Source of the DNA: Limnanthes douglasii subsp. nivea
Lineage: Eukaryota; Streptophyta; Magnoliopsida; Brassicales; Limnanthaceae
Direction: 5' to 3'
Assembly: GCA_036936605.1 (NCBI GenBank)
Contig: JAUPFV010000005.1
Span: 189,098,958-189,162,957, forward strand
DNA length: 64,000 nucleotides
The position numbers and the translations under genes were made by a program. Of this stretch, positions 32,956 through 43,320 are shown one piece after another. Each line of letters starts with the position of its first letter. Positions within the stretch are counted from its first letter, which is position 1. Under the pieces are notes generated by a model that worked only from the letters and a program-made list of their open reading frames with translations, did not search any database and had not been told where the DNA came from.

Positions 32956-35344
32956 CTAACTATCGATCGGGTTCGGTAAGATATCGGCACCAGCGGCCTT
33001 CACCGTCTCCCCTACTAGAATCAATTTCTTATAAGGAACAAAATCCATGTCTAGATTAAGTGCCCTCAGCTCCATCAGCAACTTCACTTTGTCCTTCTGC
33101 ACCTTCCCCAATGCCACCTGCATAACCTGGCGTTATCTAGCCTCTAGGTCGGCCAAAACTTTCTTCTTCAATAAAGCTACTTCGCCACGACTTCCTTCTT
33201 GCTCCCTCTGAAGGTCGGCCAACTGGATTTTCACATCTGCCAGCTCGACCGAAAGGTCAGCCACCCGGGAGGCCTGCTCTTCTACCTTGGTCGCTTGGCG
33301 CATACTCTGCTCCATCAGTTGCGAGTTCTGGCCAACAAGGGCCTCATTCTTCTTCAACAATTCGTTGTTTTGCACCATTTTCAGGGTGGTGTTCGTCAGC
33401 ATCTCCAGAAATTGCTTACTCGCCGCATCTCGTTCTGCACACGCCTTCTCCAGCTGACGCAACAACTCTTCGTTCTCTTTATGTGCCTTCTTCGCCCACT
33501 GCTTGGCCGACCCATATGCATTTTTGAATCGGGCCAGCTAAGTAATTAGCCCTTGCATGGAGCCAAAGACCACAGGCTCTGGCTTCCACCTCTCCATCGT
33601 CCGGACGTCCACTGAGGACATGCGCCGATACGCCAGAGCATCCGAGTTATATTGCATCCGCACAAACACATTGTTAAAACACTCACATTTCCAACAAAGG
33701 CATATTACAGAGCATACCAAATCACAGCTAACGCAAATCATACCTCAAGGGCGAACTCTAGCTGGCGCTGCAAAATCTCGCTCATTGGGAGCGTATCATA
33801 GAAGGACAAATCCGAACTATGTCGAACCTGATCGATAATCATCTGGGATGCTGCAGACATCACTAACTTTACTGACGGCTCCGGTAGTGCTTCAGCATGT
33901 GGAAGGACTTGTTGCATATTATCTCTACCCTCTCCTGCCCCTTCCGGCCGCACGGCCTTAGGCACCACGACATTCACCAACGACGCCCCCGACCCAAGGC
34001 CATGTACAAAAATTTTCATTCTTTATGCCACATGAGAAGGCACCTTCTTTTCCTTCACCCCTCCATCTCCCTCCAGGGCCTTGTCCTCAACTACTACTAC
34101 CTCTGGCTCCTTCCCAGAGGATTTATCCTTCTCCTCTCCTTGAACATCGTCGGCATCCTTAACCGGGTCTCCAACAACTCTATCCACCTCGTCCTCATCC
34201 ACCAGCGCCAATTTCCGTTGCAAAAAAGGGGCAGACTTAATTACCTCCTTCTTCCTTTTCAACGGACTGACAGCTTCCTCCGAGTCCTCCTCACACGACC
34301 TCGTCTTCTTGCTGCTGCCTCCCCCCTCCTTAACTATGATCGCCAACTACCCTTCTTTGTTTGGCATCTCTACTTATTCCCCTTTCTGTGTCTCCTCAAG
34401 TGTAAAAGATGAGCTGCTCGCCTCCCTCGTCCTCCTGCCTTCCGGTACGGTCAGACCCAACCCAAAGAAGTTACCTTCCTCACACTTTTGCTCCAGTAGC
34501 GCTTAGAGCCTCTCCAAAGTGGCTTCTTCATCACTTCCAACCATCAAAACCCTGCCATCTTCTGCTACCACCAGTTCAGGGATACGCCATAGACCGGTTT
34601 TCAGGTAGTTCACCACTGAGAAGACCTGCATCGGCTCACCTCCCCAAGCAGCGTGCGCTGCAGGAGATATATTTTTCAAGAGATTCACCGACCCCTTCAG
34701 GCGATCCTCTTTGCACCACTCGTGGTATTTCCCCTCATTTGCATCAACACAATAAATTTACAATCACGCTTATCAACTAATCTACACTCGCACACTAAAA
34801 AAAACCTTACATTTAGACTTCCACCGCCTCTCTAACTGAAGATTCATCGTACCACTTTCATGCTACCAATTACTAGAAACATAAATAAATCTATACTTTC
34901 AAGTCTTATCCGAATTGGGCAAATCCATTATATGCCTCGCTATGTTCAACAGTACATAGAAAAAAGGCGACCGAGCCAACTTGGCCACCTCCATCCCCGT
35001 CAATACATCGGCCAAAGACATGGGTATTTTGAAATACTGTGAGCTAAGCACGATGCTCAGAAACATACTCCAACCAATCATTGTTAGTTGGGTAGGACAA
35101 ATACCAATGAAGCTAAAAAAATCTCTAATCAACGGTGGCAAAGGGAGCCTCAGGCCCGAATCAAACAGGGTCGTAAACAGGAAAGTCTTCTCCTCCTCCG
35201 TAGTATAAGGTTGATCTCCCGCTCGAGGAACCCTATCTGTCAGATACCCATACTTCGGAGTAATCTTGGCAAAATACTCTTCTAAAACCGCCATCTCTTC
35301 ATACTCCGATTACAGTACCTTCTTCATTGTTTTCTTTGCGCCAT
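32956..35344 (-). pseudogene. aORF-A: antisense ORF of Tat-like element A
   Basis: Minus strand, start MAQRK at 35344, stop at 32956. N-terminal domain (35294-34899): AVLEEYFAKITPKYGYL, RLPLPPLIRDFFSFIGICPTQ, IVLSSQYFKIPMSLAD, resembling the 'putative gypsy type transposon' family. A possible 77-base intron (34810-34734, GT...AG) separates it from EWCKEDRLKGSVNLLKN and GLWRIPELVV. Next comes an acidic/basic linker (KTRSCEEDSEE, PLKRKKEV), then DLSFYDTLPMSEILQRQLE, RRMSSVDVRTMERWKPEP and a long coiled coil (33549-33133: EELLRQLEKACAERDAASKQ, VEEQASRVADLSVELAD). It converges with pol. Stops and frameshifts are present, though fewer than in pol. Function unknown. Confidence 0.7.
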
Positions 35345-36018
35345 GAACGAATCGACTGCAATTACCCAATTGTGGTTATAAGATTAGGGTTTCACCACAT
35401 GACGCGCGACATTGCTCTCAACAAACCCAGGGTTTGATACACATCATGCATTTTTACAAGTTCTACCCACCCCTTAAACCATTTCCCCTACACTATAGAA
35501 CTAAAGCAAACACGCAAAAGGCTCACAAGAGAATACGTACCTTTTTCTTCTAGTATTCTGCTTTCCGACGGTATCTCCGGCGAATTCTCCGACAAGTGTA
35601 CAAACTACCGATTCAAACACGACGATATTGAAGTGTTTCTCTCTACAGAACCAGATCTTCACAAAAGAAATCTATCAGAAGAAAGACTTAATATTTTCGA
35701 AAAACCGCCTAAATAGTTCCCTAAACGGTTCATTTACTCAACCGCGGTTAAAATGTTGACACTGTCAACTCATTCATTAAAAACTGAAACGTTTAGCACG
35801 TTTTTTCATAGAAATCTATCAGAAAATCAAACTAAATCGTCACACGACATCAAATCAGCGGTTGCCACGTCACACATGTATTTTTTTTTGTTATGTATTT
35901 TTTATTCCAACTAGTAATTGTTTCATATTTACTATTTGGACTAGGGGGAACCCTGATAAGGGAATATGCACCCACAACTAATATAAAGAGCAACGCAAAA
36001 ACTAGCAGAGCAAGGGAG
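35345..36018. other. Region upstream of aORF-A and left of element B, no gene
   Basis: Non-coding; by position it should hold the aORF-A promoter and the 3' LTR of element A. I could not find a matching LTR partner. A T-run occurs at 35881-35889. Confidence 0.4.
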
Positions 36019-36096
36019 ATTGAAGCCAATCAGGACCGCACAAAGTGGGAAGGGCAGATCGAAGCCGAGCAGGGTCGCGCAAAGTAGGAAGAGCAA
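36019..36096 (+). repeat. 39-bp in-frame duplication in a charged coding remnant
   Basis: Two 39-base units (36019 and 36058) read IEANQDRTKWEGQ then IEAEQGRAK*EEQ. The reading frame is open from 35893 to the stop at 36085. A 13-residue charged repeat could belong to the N-terminal Gag region of element B, but this is inference. Confidence 0.55.
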
Positions 36097-36539
36097 GAAG
36101 ACCTCGAAAGTGGACGATGCACCCAATCCGAGCAGAAGAGCTAATAGGCAGAGCACACTCGAACTTATGCCGAGCAAACCCCGAGTGAAATCACGCGCAC
36201 TCGGCCAAAATGAACTCAAAACCTGTTCACAACCATTTATAATCAAGCGCAATACGGTCAAAAGCAAGCACACTCGAGGAGCATAGTGTGTGACATCGCT
36301 CAGCCATAAGAAAACTGACGTCGGGCTCGGCGTAAGCAGACAAGGAAGAATACCCGGCGCGACAGTTGGTAGAACTGACCGTTACGACGACAAACGGTAA
36401 AACAAAGTTAATATCATAGACTGCATTAAAGGCTAGTAATCAGGGAAGAATCAACAATCAACAATCAACATTCAAGGACCAGGATTAAGGGGAATTTATA
36501 ATAATTAATATAACGGCGGTCAGACAAGAGTCACCAATT
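36097..36539. other. Short low-coding segment before element B RNase H
   Basis: Contains a charged, stop-containing reading (AEHTRTYAEQTPSEI) and a triple AATCAACA motif at 36450-36470. No domain recognised. The junction to RNase H at about 36540 marks the deletion of Gag, protease and RT of element B. Confidence 0.4.
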
Positions 36540-37540
36540 TTTCGAGATTCTAAGAGGGGCTAAGAATTTTACCTGACAGAAGACTGCGATAAAGCTTTCA
36601 TCGAGCTCAAGTTGTACCTTACTTCTCCAGAGATTTTGTCTGCACCAGTGGCCTGTGAACCATTATTATTGTATCTATCGGTATCCCCGTTCTTTGTCAG
36701 TTCAGTCCTGATTCGTGAGTATAATGGAGTACAGTGACCGATAGATTATACTAGTAAGACTTTAGTAGATGCAGAAACAAGGTACCTTAACCTAGAGAAG
36801 CTAGCCCTGCGGTTGGTCACCGCTGCTAGGCGAATGCGCCCATATTTCCAAGGACACATCATCAACATGCGGACAGCCTTTCCCTTGCGAACAGTACTAT
36901 AAAAACCTGATGTATCGGGACGTCTGACTAAGTAGAGCGTTGAGGTCGATGAATATGATTTACACTTTGAACCGCGCACATCGATTAAGGGCTAAGTGAT
37001 TGCTAATTTCCTGGAAGAATTCTCGTCCGCCAAGCCATAAACCGACAAAAATAGAGAAAACTGAAGAACACAATCAGCGCGAGTTGATCATTGAAGTCTA
37101 TAGTGTATTTTGTACATCTGGCGGAGGGGCTGGAGTCGTGATGCGACTGCCAAATGGAGAAGAAATCAAGTAAGCAATCAAATTTAACTTCCTAGTCATG
37201 AGAAATGTTGTACAGTACGAGGCAGCTCTGTGTGGTATGAAATTGGCTTTGATTTGTGGAGCGTAAAGCATTAGAATCAAATAAGATTCATAGTTAGTAG
37301 TCAACCAGGAAGTGGGTGCCTATAATGCTAAACAAGAAGTAATTCGAGATTACCTTATTATTATAAAGGGATATGAATCCAAGTTTTTCTGCGTCTCGTA
37401 TGAGCAGATTCCACGCTCGGCCTTGGGGGTCAGTCCACTGGTACTCCTTCAACAGCTACCAATAACAGAGCTAGTCCTCAATGAAGAAACAATTCATACT
37501 ATTGGCCATGCAACCGACTTGAGGTAATCTTATCTGCAAT
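36540..37540 (+). pseudogene. RNase H and archaeal-type RNase H of Tat-like element B
   Basis: The reading starts FTWTEDCDKAFIELKLYLTSP, then PLLLYLSVSPFFVSSVL, TRYLNLEKLALRLVTAARRMR and SGRLTK*SVEVDEYDLHF, with stops. The family's Asp in the LYL-x-V-S-x-x-A strand region appears altered. The aRNH follows from about 37090: GGGAGVVMRLPNGEEIK*AI, FNFLVMRNVVQYEAALCGM, then LVVNQEVGAYNAKQEVIRDY. Its first catalytic Asp is not seen, while the Glu (YEAAL) is kept. Several stops; not functional. Confidence 0.7.
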
Positions 37541-38749
37541 ATTTGACATCTGCAGAACTACCAGCCAATAAAAGTGAGGCTCGAGCCCTACAACTCAAGG
37601 CAGCCAAATATTATGTGCTCAACAATCTTCTTTATAGGAAAATCACCACTCGAACTCTACTGCATTTCCTAGACCATTTGGAGGAAAATTCAATCTTACG
37701 AGACTTATATTCAGGAGAGGCGGGTTCTCATTGTGGACATCAGACTCTAATTCGGCGATTTCTATTGGCTGAATACTATTAGCTAGAGTTAGCGACTAAT
37801 GCGGAGAATTTATTGGAGCAGTGCCATAAATGCCACGAATATGCTTATACGCAACATGTACCTAGTGAACCGAAGAAAACCGTTATGATCATTGCCCCTT
37901 CGACAAATAGGGGATAGATCTGGTCGGGCTTTTACCAATGGCCATCGGGAAGAGACAGTTCTTGATTGTAACAGTAGACTATTTCTTCAAATAGGCCGAG
38001 GTTAAAGCGTTATTTTGTACAGGAGCACATGAGGTATGTAATTTCATTCATAATCAAATTCTAACTCGATATGGTATACCAAAAATCCAGATGACTGAAA
38101 ATGGTCCTCAGTTCAAAAAATTTGTACTAAATAACTTCTGTAAGCGATACGGGATCCTCCAATATTTTTCAACACCATATTATCCGCAAGCCAATGATCA
38201 AGTGGAAGTCACAAACCGAATATGACTTGAGTGAATTAATAAGAAGCTTGAAGGAGCCAATGGAAAATGGCCGGATAAATTGGCCGAGGTCTTATGGGCA
38301 TATAGAATACCCCACAGGCGACAACAAGGGATACACCTTTCACTATGGTTTATGGTACCGAGGCAGTCATACTAGCGAAAATCATTGTACCCAGTCAAAA
38401 AATTGAAAACTACAAGGAGGAAACAAATTTGATAGCCAGAGTGACGAGCGTAGACCTTTTAAACGAGCAACGCGACCAAGCCCCAGTCCGAGCAGAGCAC
38501 TACAGAAGTCTGATGAGATGACGGTTTAATGCTCAGCTGAAGCCCCTTAGTTTCAAGGTGGGAGACCTAGTTTTGAACAAGACATTCCAAGTATCAGGCA
38601 GTGGAGCAAGTGGCAAGTTAGGACCCAATTGGGAGGGTCCATATGAAATCATTTCTTTCGGACACCACATGGTATATCGACTGGAAGATCCAGAGGGTCG
38701 TGCACTCAAGCATCCCTGGAATATGAATCATCTTAAATTGTATCAATAA
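37541..38749 (+). pseudogene. Integrase of Tat-like element B, heavily frameshifted
   Basis: The open piece 37543-37782 gives the N-terminal zinc region: AARALQL-like lead-in, YYVLNNLLYRKITTRTLLHFL, GEAGSHCGHQTLIRRFLLAE, then LLEQCHKCHEYA. The core is scattered over frames: GLLPMAIGKRQFLI, VDYFFK, TENGPQFKKFVLNNF (Glu in place of the second catalytic Asp), YYPQANDQVEVTNRI with the Glu kept. The C-terminal piece 38558-38749 is well preserved (MGDLVLNKTFQVSGSGASGKL, EGRALKHPWNMNHLKLYQ) and stops at 38749. Confidence 0.75.
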
Positions 38750-38766
38750 TCTAACTAGAATGTATT

Positions 38767-38819
38767 GATGCGCTCTTTTTCCTCCCTGATGGCGCGGGGA
38801 GGTTTTTTACCGAGGCATC
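38767..38819 (+). other. Conserved palindrome-bounded motif downstream of integrase, element B
   Basis: 53 bases, GATGC ... GCATC, starting 17 bases after the integrase stop. It shares GCGCTCTTTTTCC, CTGATGGCGCG and GGTTTTTTACCGAGGC with the copy at 32411. The conservation of this non-coding block exceeds that of the surrounding spacer. Confidence 0.75.
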
Positions 38820-39394
38820 TTAAACACTAACTTTCTTCTTAATGTGATTTATGCTTTCACCACCATATGTTTATTACAAGTTTTTATCCTTACAATTAGA
38901 GAATAAGTCACTAACCACACCACATATGGCTACGCAAGGGACCACACTGAATCCAGACGAAGTGTCTATAAATAAAAACGAGCTAATTGGCCACGCCCAC
39001 GGGCTATGTAAAGGCCATACTGTGCCTCATACCTTGTAGTAACTAAATTAGCTAACTAGTTACAAACCAAGTCTATTTCACACTACACAGCCGGGTCTAT
39101 TCGACCTCGCCACGAATCAGCTTAAAAGACGATGGCCGTCTAAGATAGGCAATGAGCCTCATTGAGCTGGACCTTGTAAGGATCGCCCAATAAAACTATA
39201 TGCAGTAATAAACATTCCCAGGAAAATACATGTCCAGATTCTTATTTAACAAGTATGCATTCAAGCCTCCAATATGATTTAACATACATTATCAGTCAAC
39301 ATGCATTTAAATAGATAAACAAAAGTCGAGGAGTAGCCCAACAATAACCAAAAATACATTGTAAGAGTTAATGTCCTTCTTTGCGCATAATTTA

Positions 39395-41925
39395 CTACAA
39401 TTCAACGTTTGGGAGAAGAGGAAACTTGGTATGATCTGGTTGCGTTGGATCGTTTGTAGTACTGACTGGGTCAACTGCAACCACAGCAACATCAGCAACA
39501 AGGCACTTATCAATTGGAGCAATGTTAGACTCTGACGTAGCTCGAGGAGGAACATTTTAGGGATGCACATACTCTTTCACCAAGCGGCAGAGGGACCCAA
39601 GTTTTAGCCCAGGGTTTAACATCACCAACTCAGCCGCAACATCTTTCTTCTCTCTGGCTATCATATCCATGGAAACGCTCACCATGAGCATCCCATTCCT
39701 CCAGCGTGTTCTTTAACCTATCTTTCCATTGTTGTCTTACCAGTTCGACCTCCTTCTGCACTTCCTCCAATCTTAACTTCAACTGGGTATTTTCTGCTGA
39801 TATGTTTACCAGTCGGTCAGCTTGCTCTTCCACCCTCTTTGCCTGAGCCAAATTTCTGTCTAGTAGATTGAAGCTTTGAGTAATGAGTTCTTCCTTCCAC
39901 CCTCGGCCAGCGTCTCCAGCTTGGTTTGCAGCTTCTCTTTAGCCTCAATGGCCTTATCTTTGGCATCTTTGGCAGACCCATAGGCGTGGCTCAGGCGCAT
40001 AACCTCAACAGTAGTTTTTTTGGCTTACCAAAATAGGATTGGATCTGGCTTCCACTTTTTCATTACCTCCAGATCGGTTGGAGACATACGTCGATATGAT
40101 ATAACAACTGAATTGTGATGCAACTACAAAAATATAAAAGTTAGTGGTGGTACGTTATCTGATAGTTTATCTTATAACCTACAGTCTTATCTCAATCGCG
40201 AGCTCCACTTACCGTTGTAGAATATCACTCATAGGCATCCCATCATAGCACGAAAACTCTGGAATCCGCTTGAGTTCCTCAAACATGAGCATCGACGGGT
40301 GAGGCATAATTATCTTCATGAGAGTCAGCTCGTCCATGGTCATATTCTGCTGGCTGGGTTTAGCCCCGCTACTACCGATTGCTGGCTCCACCACATTTAA
40401 AGGTAGTGAGCCGAGTACTTCCATTGCTGCTATTGTCGACCGAACCGTTGACGAATTGACAAAATTTCTCATCTTTTCTTGTAGCCTTAGTGGAATAACC
40501 TTTTTGGGTTGCATGGTTTCCTTCTCCTTTTCACTGTCCTCAACCAGGTCGATATGACCCTTCTCAGTCTCATGCCTTTCACCCTGGCCTTGCATGACTG
40601 AAGGAGGAGTTGGAGGGTCCATGGAGTTTTCTTGTACAGCCTCCCCACTGCCACTTTCCTCATCTCTCAATTGAAACTTCTTGGTATTGAGCGGAATGAC
40701 ATCTACGATCAGTTTTTGCTTTTTGTTCCACGGCTTCACCAAAGAGACATATTCTTTATCCTCTTTCTCCTCATCCTATTTAGATCGCACTCAATTAATA
40801 TCAGTGTTTCCTCCGCCCTCACGATTAGTGCCTCCCGTCTGATTCACCTCTTCCACCCCTTGAGTGGTAAACCTGTCCCCCTGCCCATCAAGCTGGCAAG
40901 GAATTGAAGATGACAGTTGAGCTTTTTTGCCTGTCTGGGTCGTCTGAGGCACTGATAGCCAAATGCCAGTATTGTTACTCTCTCGATATCTCTTCTCCAT
41001 CAGTGCTCTGATGCGTTCCATCGTAGCATCTCTACCTAACCACCATTTTCACCTTTCTGTCTGTTGTGATAGTTAACTCTGATACCGGCCACAAACCCGA
41101 CTTGCGATAGTTAAACCGTGTAAAAAACGGCTTAGGTTCTTCTAACCAAGTAGCACTGACTAGGTTTCCGACCTCGATCAAGGGGTTTACGTAATCTTTG
41201 GACCATGCTTCTTTCCACCAATTCTGATTGGCCCCTTCGCCTGCATATACAGTTACGAAAGGGTCAACTTTCAATAGTCATTTATAAAATAATTCAGCAT
41301 AAAACTTATACTACTGATGCTTACACATTACTCTTTATTTTCTCTCTAATTAGAGGTTCAAAATTGGTTTCTCATGTTCCCGATTTCCAGACACAAAAAC
41401 AAAGCAGTTCTTCCAGTTCTTATCTGAAGAAGGGAGTTCAACAATGTTTTTCATTTCCTTTAAATGAGTGTAGAAGAAAATGGACTTGGCGATTCTAGTT
41501 ACGTCAGTCGCCAATAACTAGTGGGCTAGACATATTTTAATCCCTAACAAACGCGAACTAAGAACTACACTGAGTAGCATCCTCTACCTCTTAGAAAATA
41601 ATTGGGTAGGGCAGATTCCTATCACACTAAAGAAATCGCGAATCAACGCAGGTAAGGGAAGTCGCAGAACTCAATCGAACAAAGTGGTAAATAAACAAGT
41701 CTCTGTTTCACGAGCATGATATGGATATTCTCCAACTAAGAGAGCTCTCACCGTAACATCTTCGGGAATGGCACATCTATTCCTAAAACTGAGCAACTAA
41801 GCCTCGTCTAAATATACATATTTGCGGGCTATCTGTGAAAAATAGCTTTCCAGAACACCAAGGTCTTCAAATTTAGACTCTTGAGTTTTCTCTAAAATTT
41901 TTGTTGTCACCCGTTTTGGTGCCAT
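39395..41925 (-). pseudogene. aORF-B: antisense ORF of Tat-like element B
   Basis: Minus strand, start MAPKRVTTKILEKTQESK at 41925, stop at 39395. N-terminal domain: GVLESYFSQIARKYVYLDEA, LFTTLFD, RLPLPALIRDFFSVIGICPTQ, FFYTHLKEMKNIVELPSSDK. The second part (41274-41032) reads NQNWWKEAWSKDYVNPLIE and RKSGLWPVSELTI, after a gap where aORF-A also has an intron-like gap. Then come PWNKKQKLIVDVIPLN, SMDPPTPPSVMQGQ, FSCYDGMPMSDILQR (open frame 40209-40742), YRRMSPTDLEVMKKWKPDP and a coiled coil near 39960-39630 (EEQADRLVNISAENTQLKLR). Domain order equals aORF-A. Stops and frameshifts exist but the reading is unusually continuous. Confidence 0.7.
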
Positions 41926-42545
41926 GAGTTCTACTGGGACTGCTAGGAGTCAATGCCACGAGTAAGGATGATTATAGTAGACGAGAGGTACTTGATTTAA
42001 CATCCTGTAAATGCAGGTATCTGCCGGTTGCCATAATCACAAGCCCCTATTTCAGAATCTAGGGCTCTCACGTATTATCAAATACTATATAAATGCATAA
42101 GTTACAGTGGCAATGAAGTACATGATTTGCAGTTGTAATATCTAATATATACTTCTGGGCCGCAGACGATGATATTAACCTTGGCAAACGCACCACACGA
42201 GAAAAAGTATTTAGAGCAACTGTAATTTCAAATGCAGGTAATCTAATGTTTAGCAAAGTAAATTATAAGGTACGTTGAGTAAACATCATCAACCACTTGC
42301 ATACTTTTTCAAAGCCCAAGCATAAGGCGTTGTCTTAAAAATACGGTTGTGTCAGAACCATTACAGTTCCACTATAGCCACGCGTCATCCGTAAGGAATA
42401 TAATGATGGAAAATGAAAGCCAACAATCACTTGGTTTGGCATTCGCCTCAATTGCACATATCTTTCTCCAAAAATAATGTTTATTGATTTATAGATTTAT
42501 CATTTTTATCACATGATAAATTTATAGAATAGGAGGTGCCCTAGG
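41926..42545. other. Region upstream of aORF-B, no gene recognised
   Basis: Non-coding. By position it should contain the aORF-B promoter and 3' LTR of element B, but no partner LTR was found. The only sizeable open frame is on the minus strand (42068-42256) and has no recognisable domain. Confidence 0.4.
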
Positions 42546-42633
42546 GGCTATTCTCCAGCAGAGCATAACGCCAAACAACCGAGCATATACCAGACTGGAA
42601 AAGGTAAAGGACGAGCTCAGACAAAGAAGATAA
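42546..42633 (+). pseudogene. Isolated Gag fragment related to element A
   Basis: AILQQSITPNNRAYTRLEK then VKDELRQRR and stop corresponds to DILQQSITPNDQADARLEK then VKDELMSSQ at 28414-28490. Similarity begins at the same base in both copies (GG-A/C-TATTCTCCAGCAGAGCAT) and ends after 75 bases here. Too short to be more than a remnant of another Tat-like copy. Confidence 0.65.
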
Positions 42634-43299
42634 ACGAAGATGTCTCAAATAAGCGAATAAAGGTTGATTTTGGTGAATGAGCTGGATGATCGAGCCGATC
42701 GTGCATGGGATAGAAGATGAGCGGGCTAATAAGTGATCGAGCGAACTCCAAACATTGATGACCGAGAAAGCCCGAATAATTGAAGCTCAGATCGGATTTG
42801 GCCGTATCTTGAGCTGAACAAGAGAGGAAACCGTTTCTAAGTTACCGTTTGACGATGTTGGAAGTTTTAGTCAAACCATCTAGTAAATACACCCTTGATT
42901 AAAGGCGACGTGATGTAAATGCAATATATGGACTAGTTAAGTAGGGTAAACGTATTTGTAACTGCTCACTAACAGAGAGAACTATAAGTAGAAAAGTTCT
43001 CTAAGATAAATGTAACTTTTTCTTTTTTTTGACTAATAAGTTTCTCGTTTTTAAAACATATATGCAAAATTTCACTTCGTGGAAGAAAAAGACATGTTAG
43101 ACTAGAATGAATTTAGTATCACTAAGGATCGTTCTGAGAAACATGAAACTTAAGTAATAAGTAATAAAAATTGGTATAAATAATAAGTAATAAAAATTGG
43201 TATTTTGATCAGCTTCGCTCTTTCATTTCTCTTTTCATCTAAATAATACCAAAATCTCAAGTTCCAACCACCTTATCGAGGACTATAGCTTTTTATACT
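42634..43299. other. Possible LTR/leader remnant and LINE-B left flank
   Basis: No coding domain. GA-rich words (GATCGAGCCGATCG, GATCGAGCGAAC) then AACTATAAGTAGAAAAG (TATA-like) near 42980 could be an LTR remnant. From about 43148 to 43275 the sequence resembles the left flank of copia-1. A roughly 25-base unit (TAATAAGTAATAAAAATTGG) is duplicated near 43155-43205. Confidence 0.35.
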
Positions 43300-43320
43300 A
43301 CAGGACCAACATGGCCTTCG

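Larger units (their letters stand above)
28414..35344 (+). mobile_element. Tat-like Ty3/gypsy element A with antisense ORF
   Basis: Plus-strand order: gag with CCHC-like knuckle, protease, RT remnant, RNase H, aRNH and integrase, ending at 32402. Then a 550-base spacer and aORF-A on the minus strand (35344-32956). This is the Tat layout. Homology starts abruptly at 28414 inside gag. No LTR pair was identified on either side. Most of RT is deleted. Confidence 0.8.
36540..41925 (+). mobile_element. Tat-like Ty3/gypsy element B with antisense ORF
   Basis: Plus strand: RNase H, aRNH and integrase to 38749, then a palindrome-bounded motif and spacer, then aORF-B on the minus strand (41925-39395). 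Same plan as element A, but Gag, protease and all of RT are missing. DNA similarity to A is recognisable yet clearly diverged, so it is not a recent copy. No LTR pair was identified. Confidence 0.75.

Noticed and set aside
35345..36539. LTR of elements A or B
   Set aside because: No matching partner could be found at 41926-43040 or elsewhere; left unassigned.
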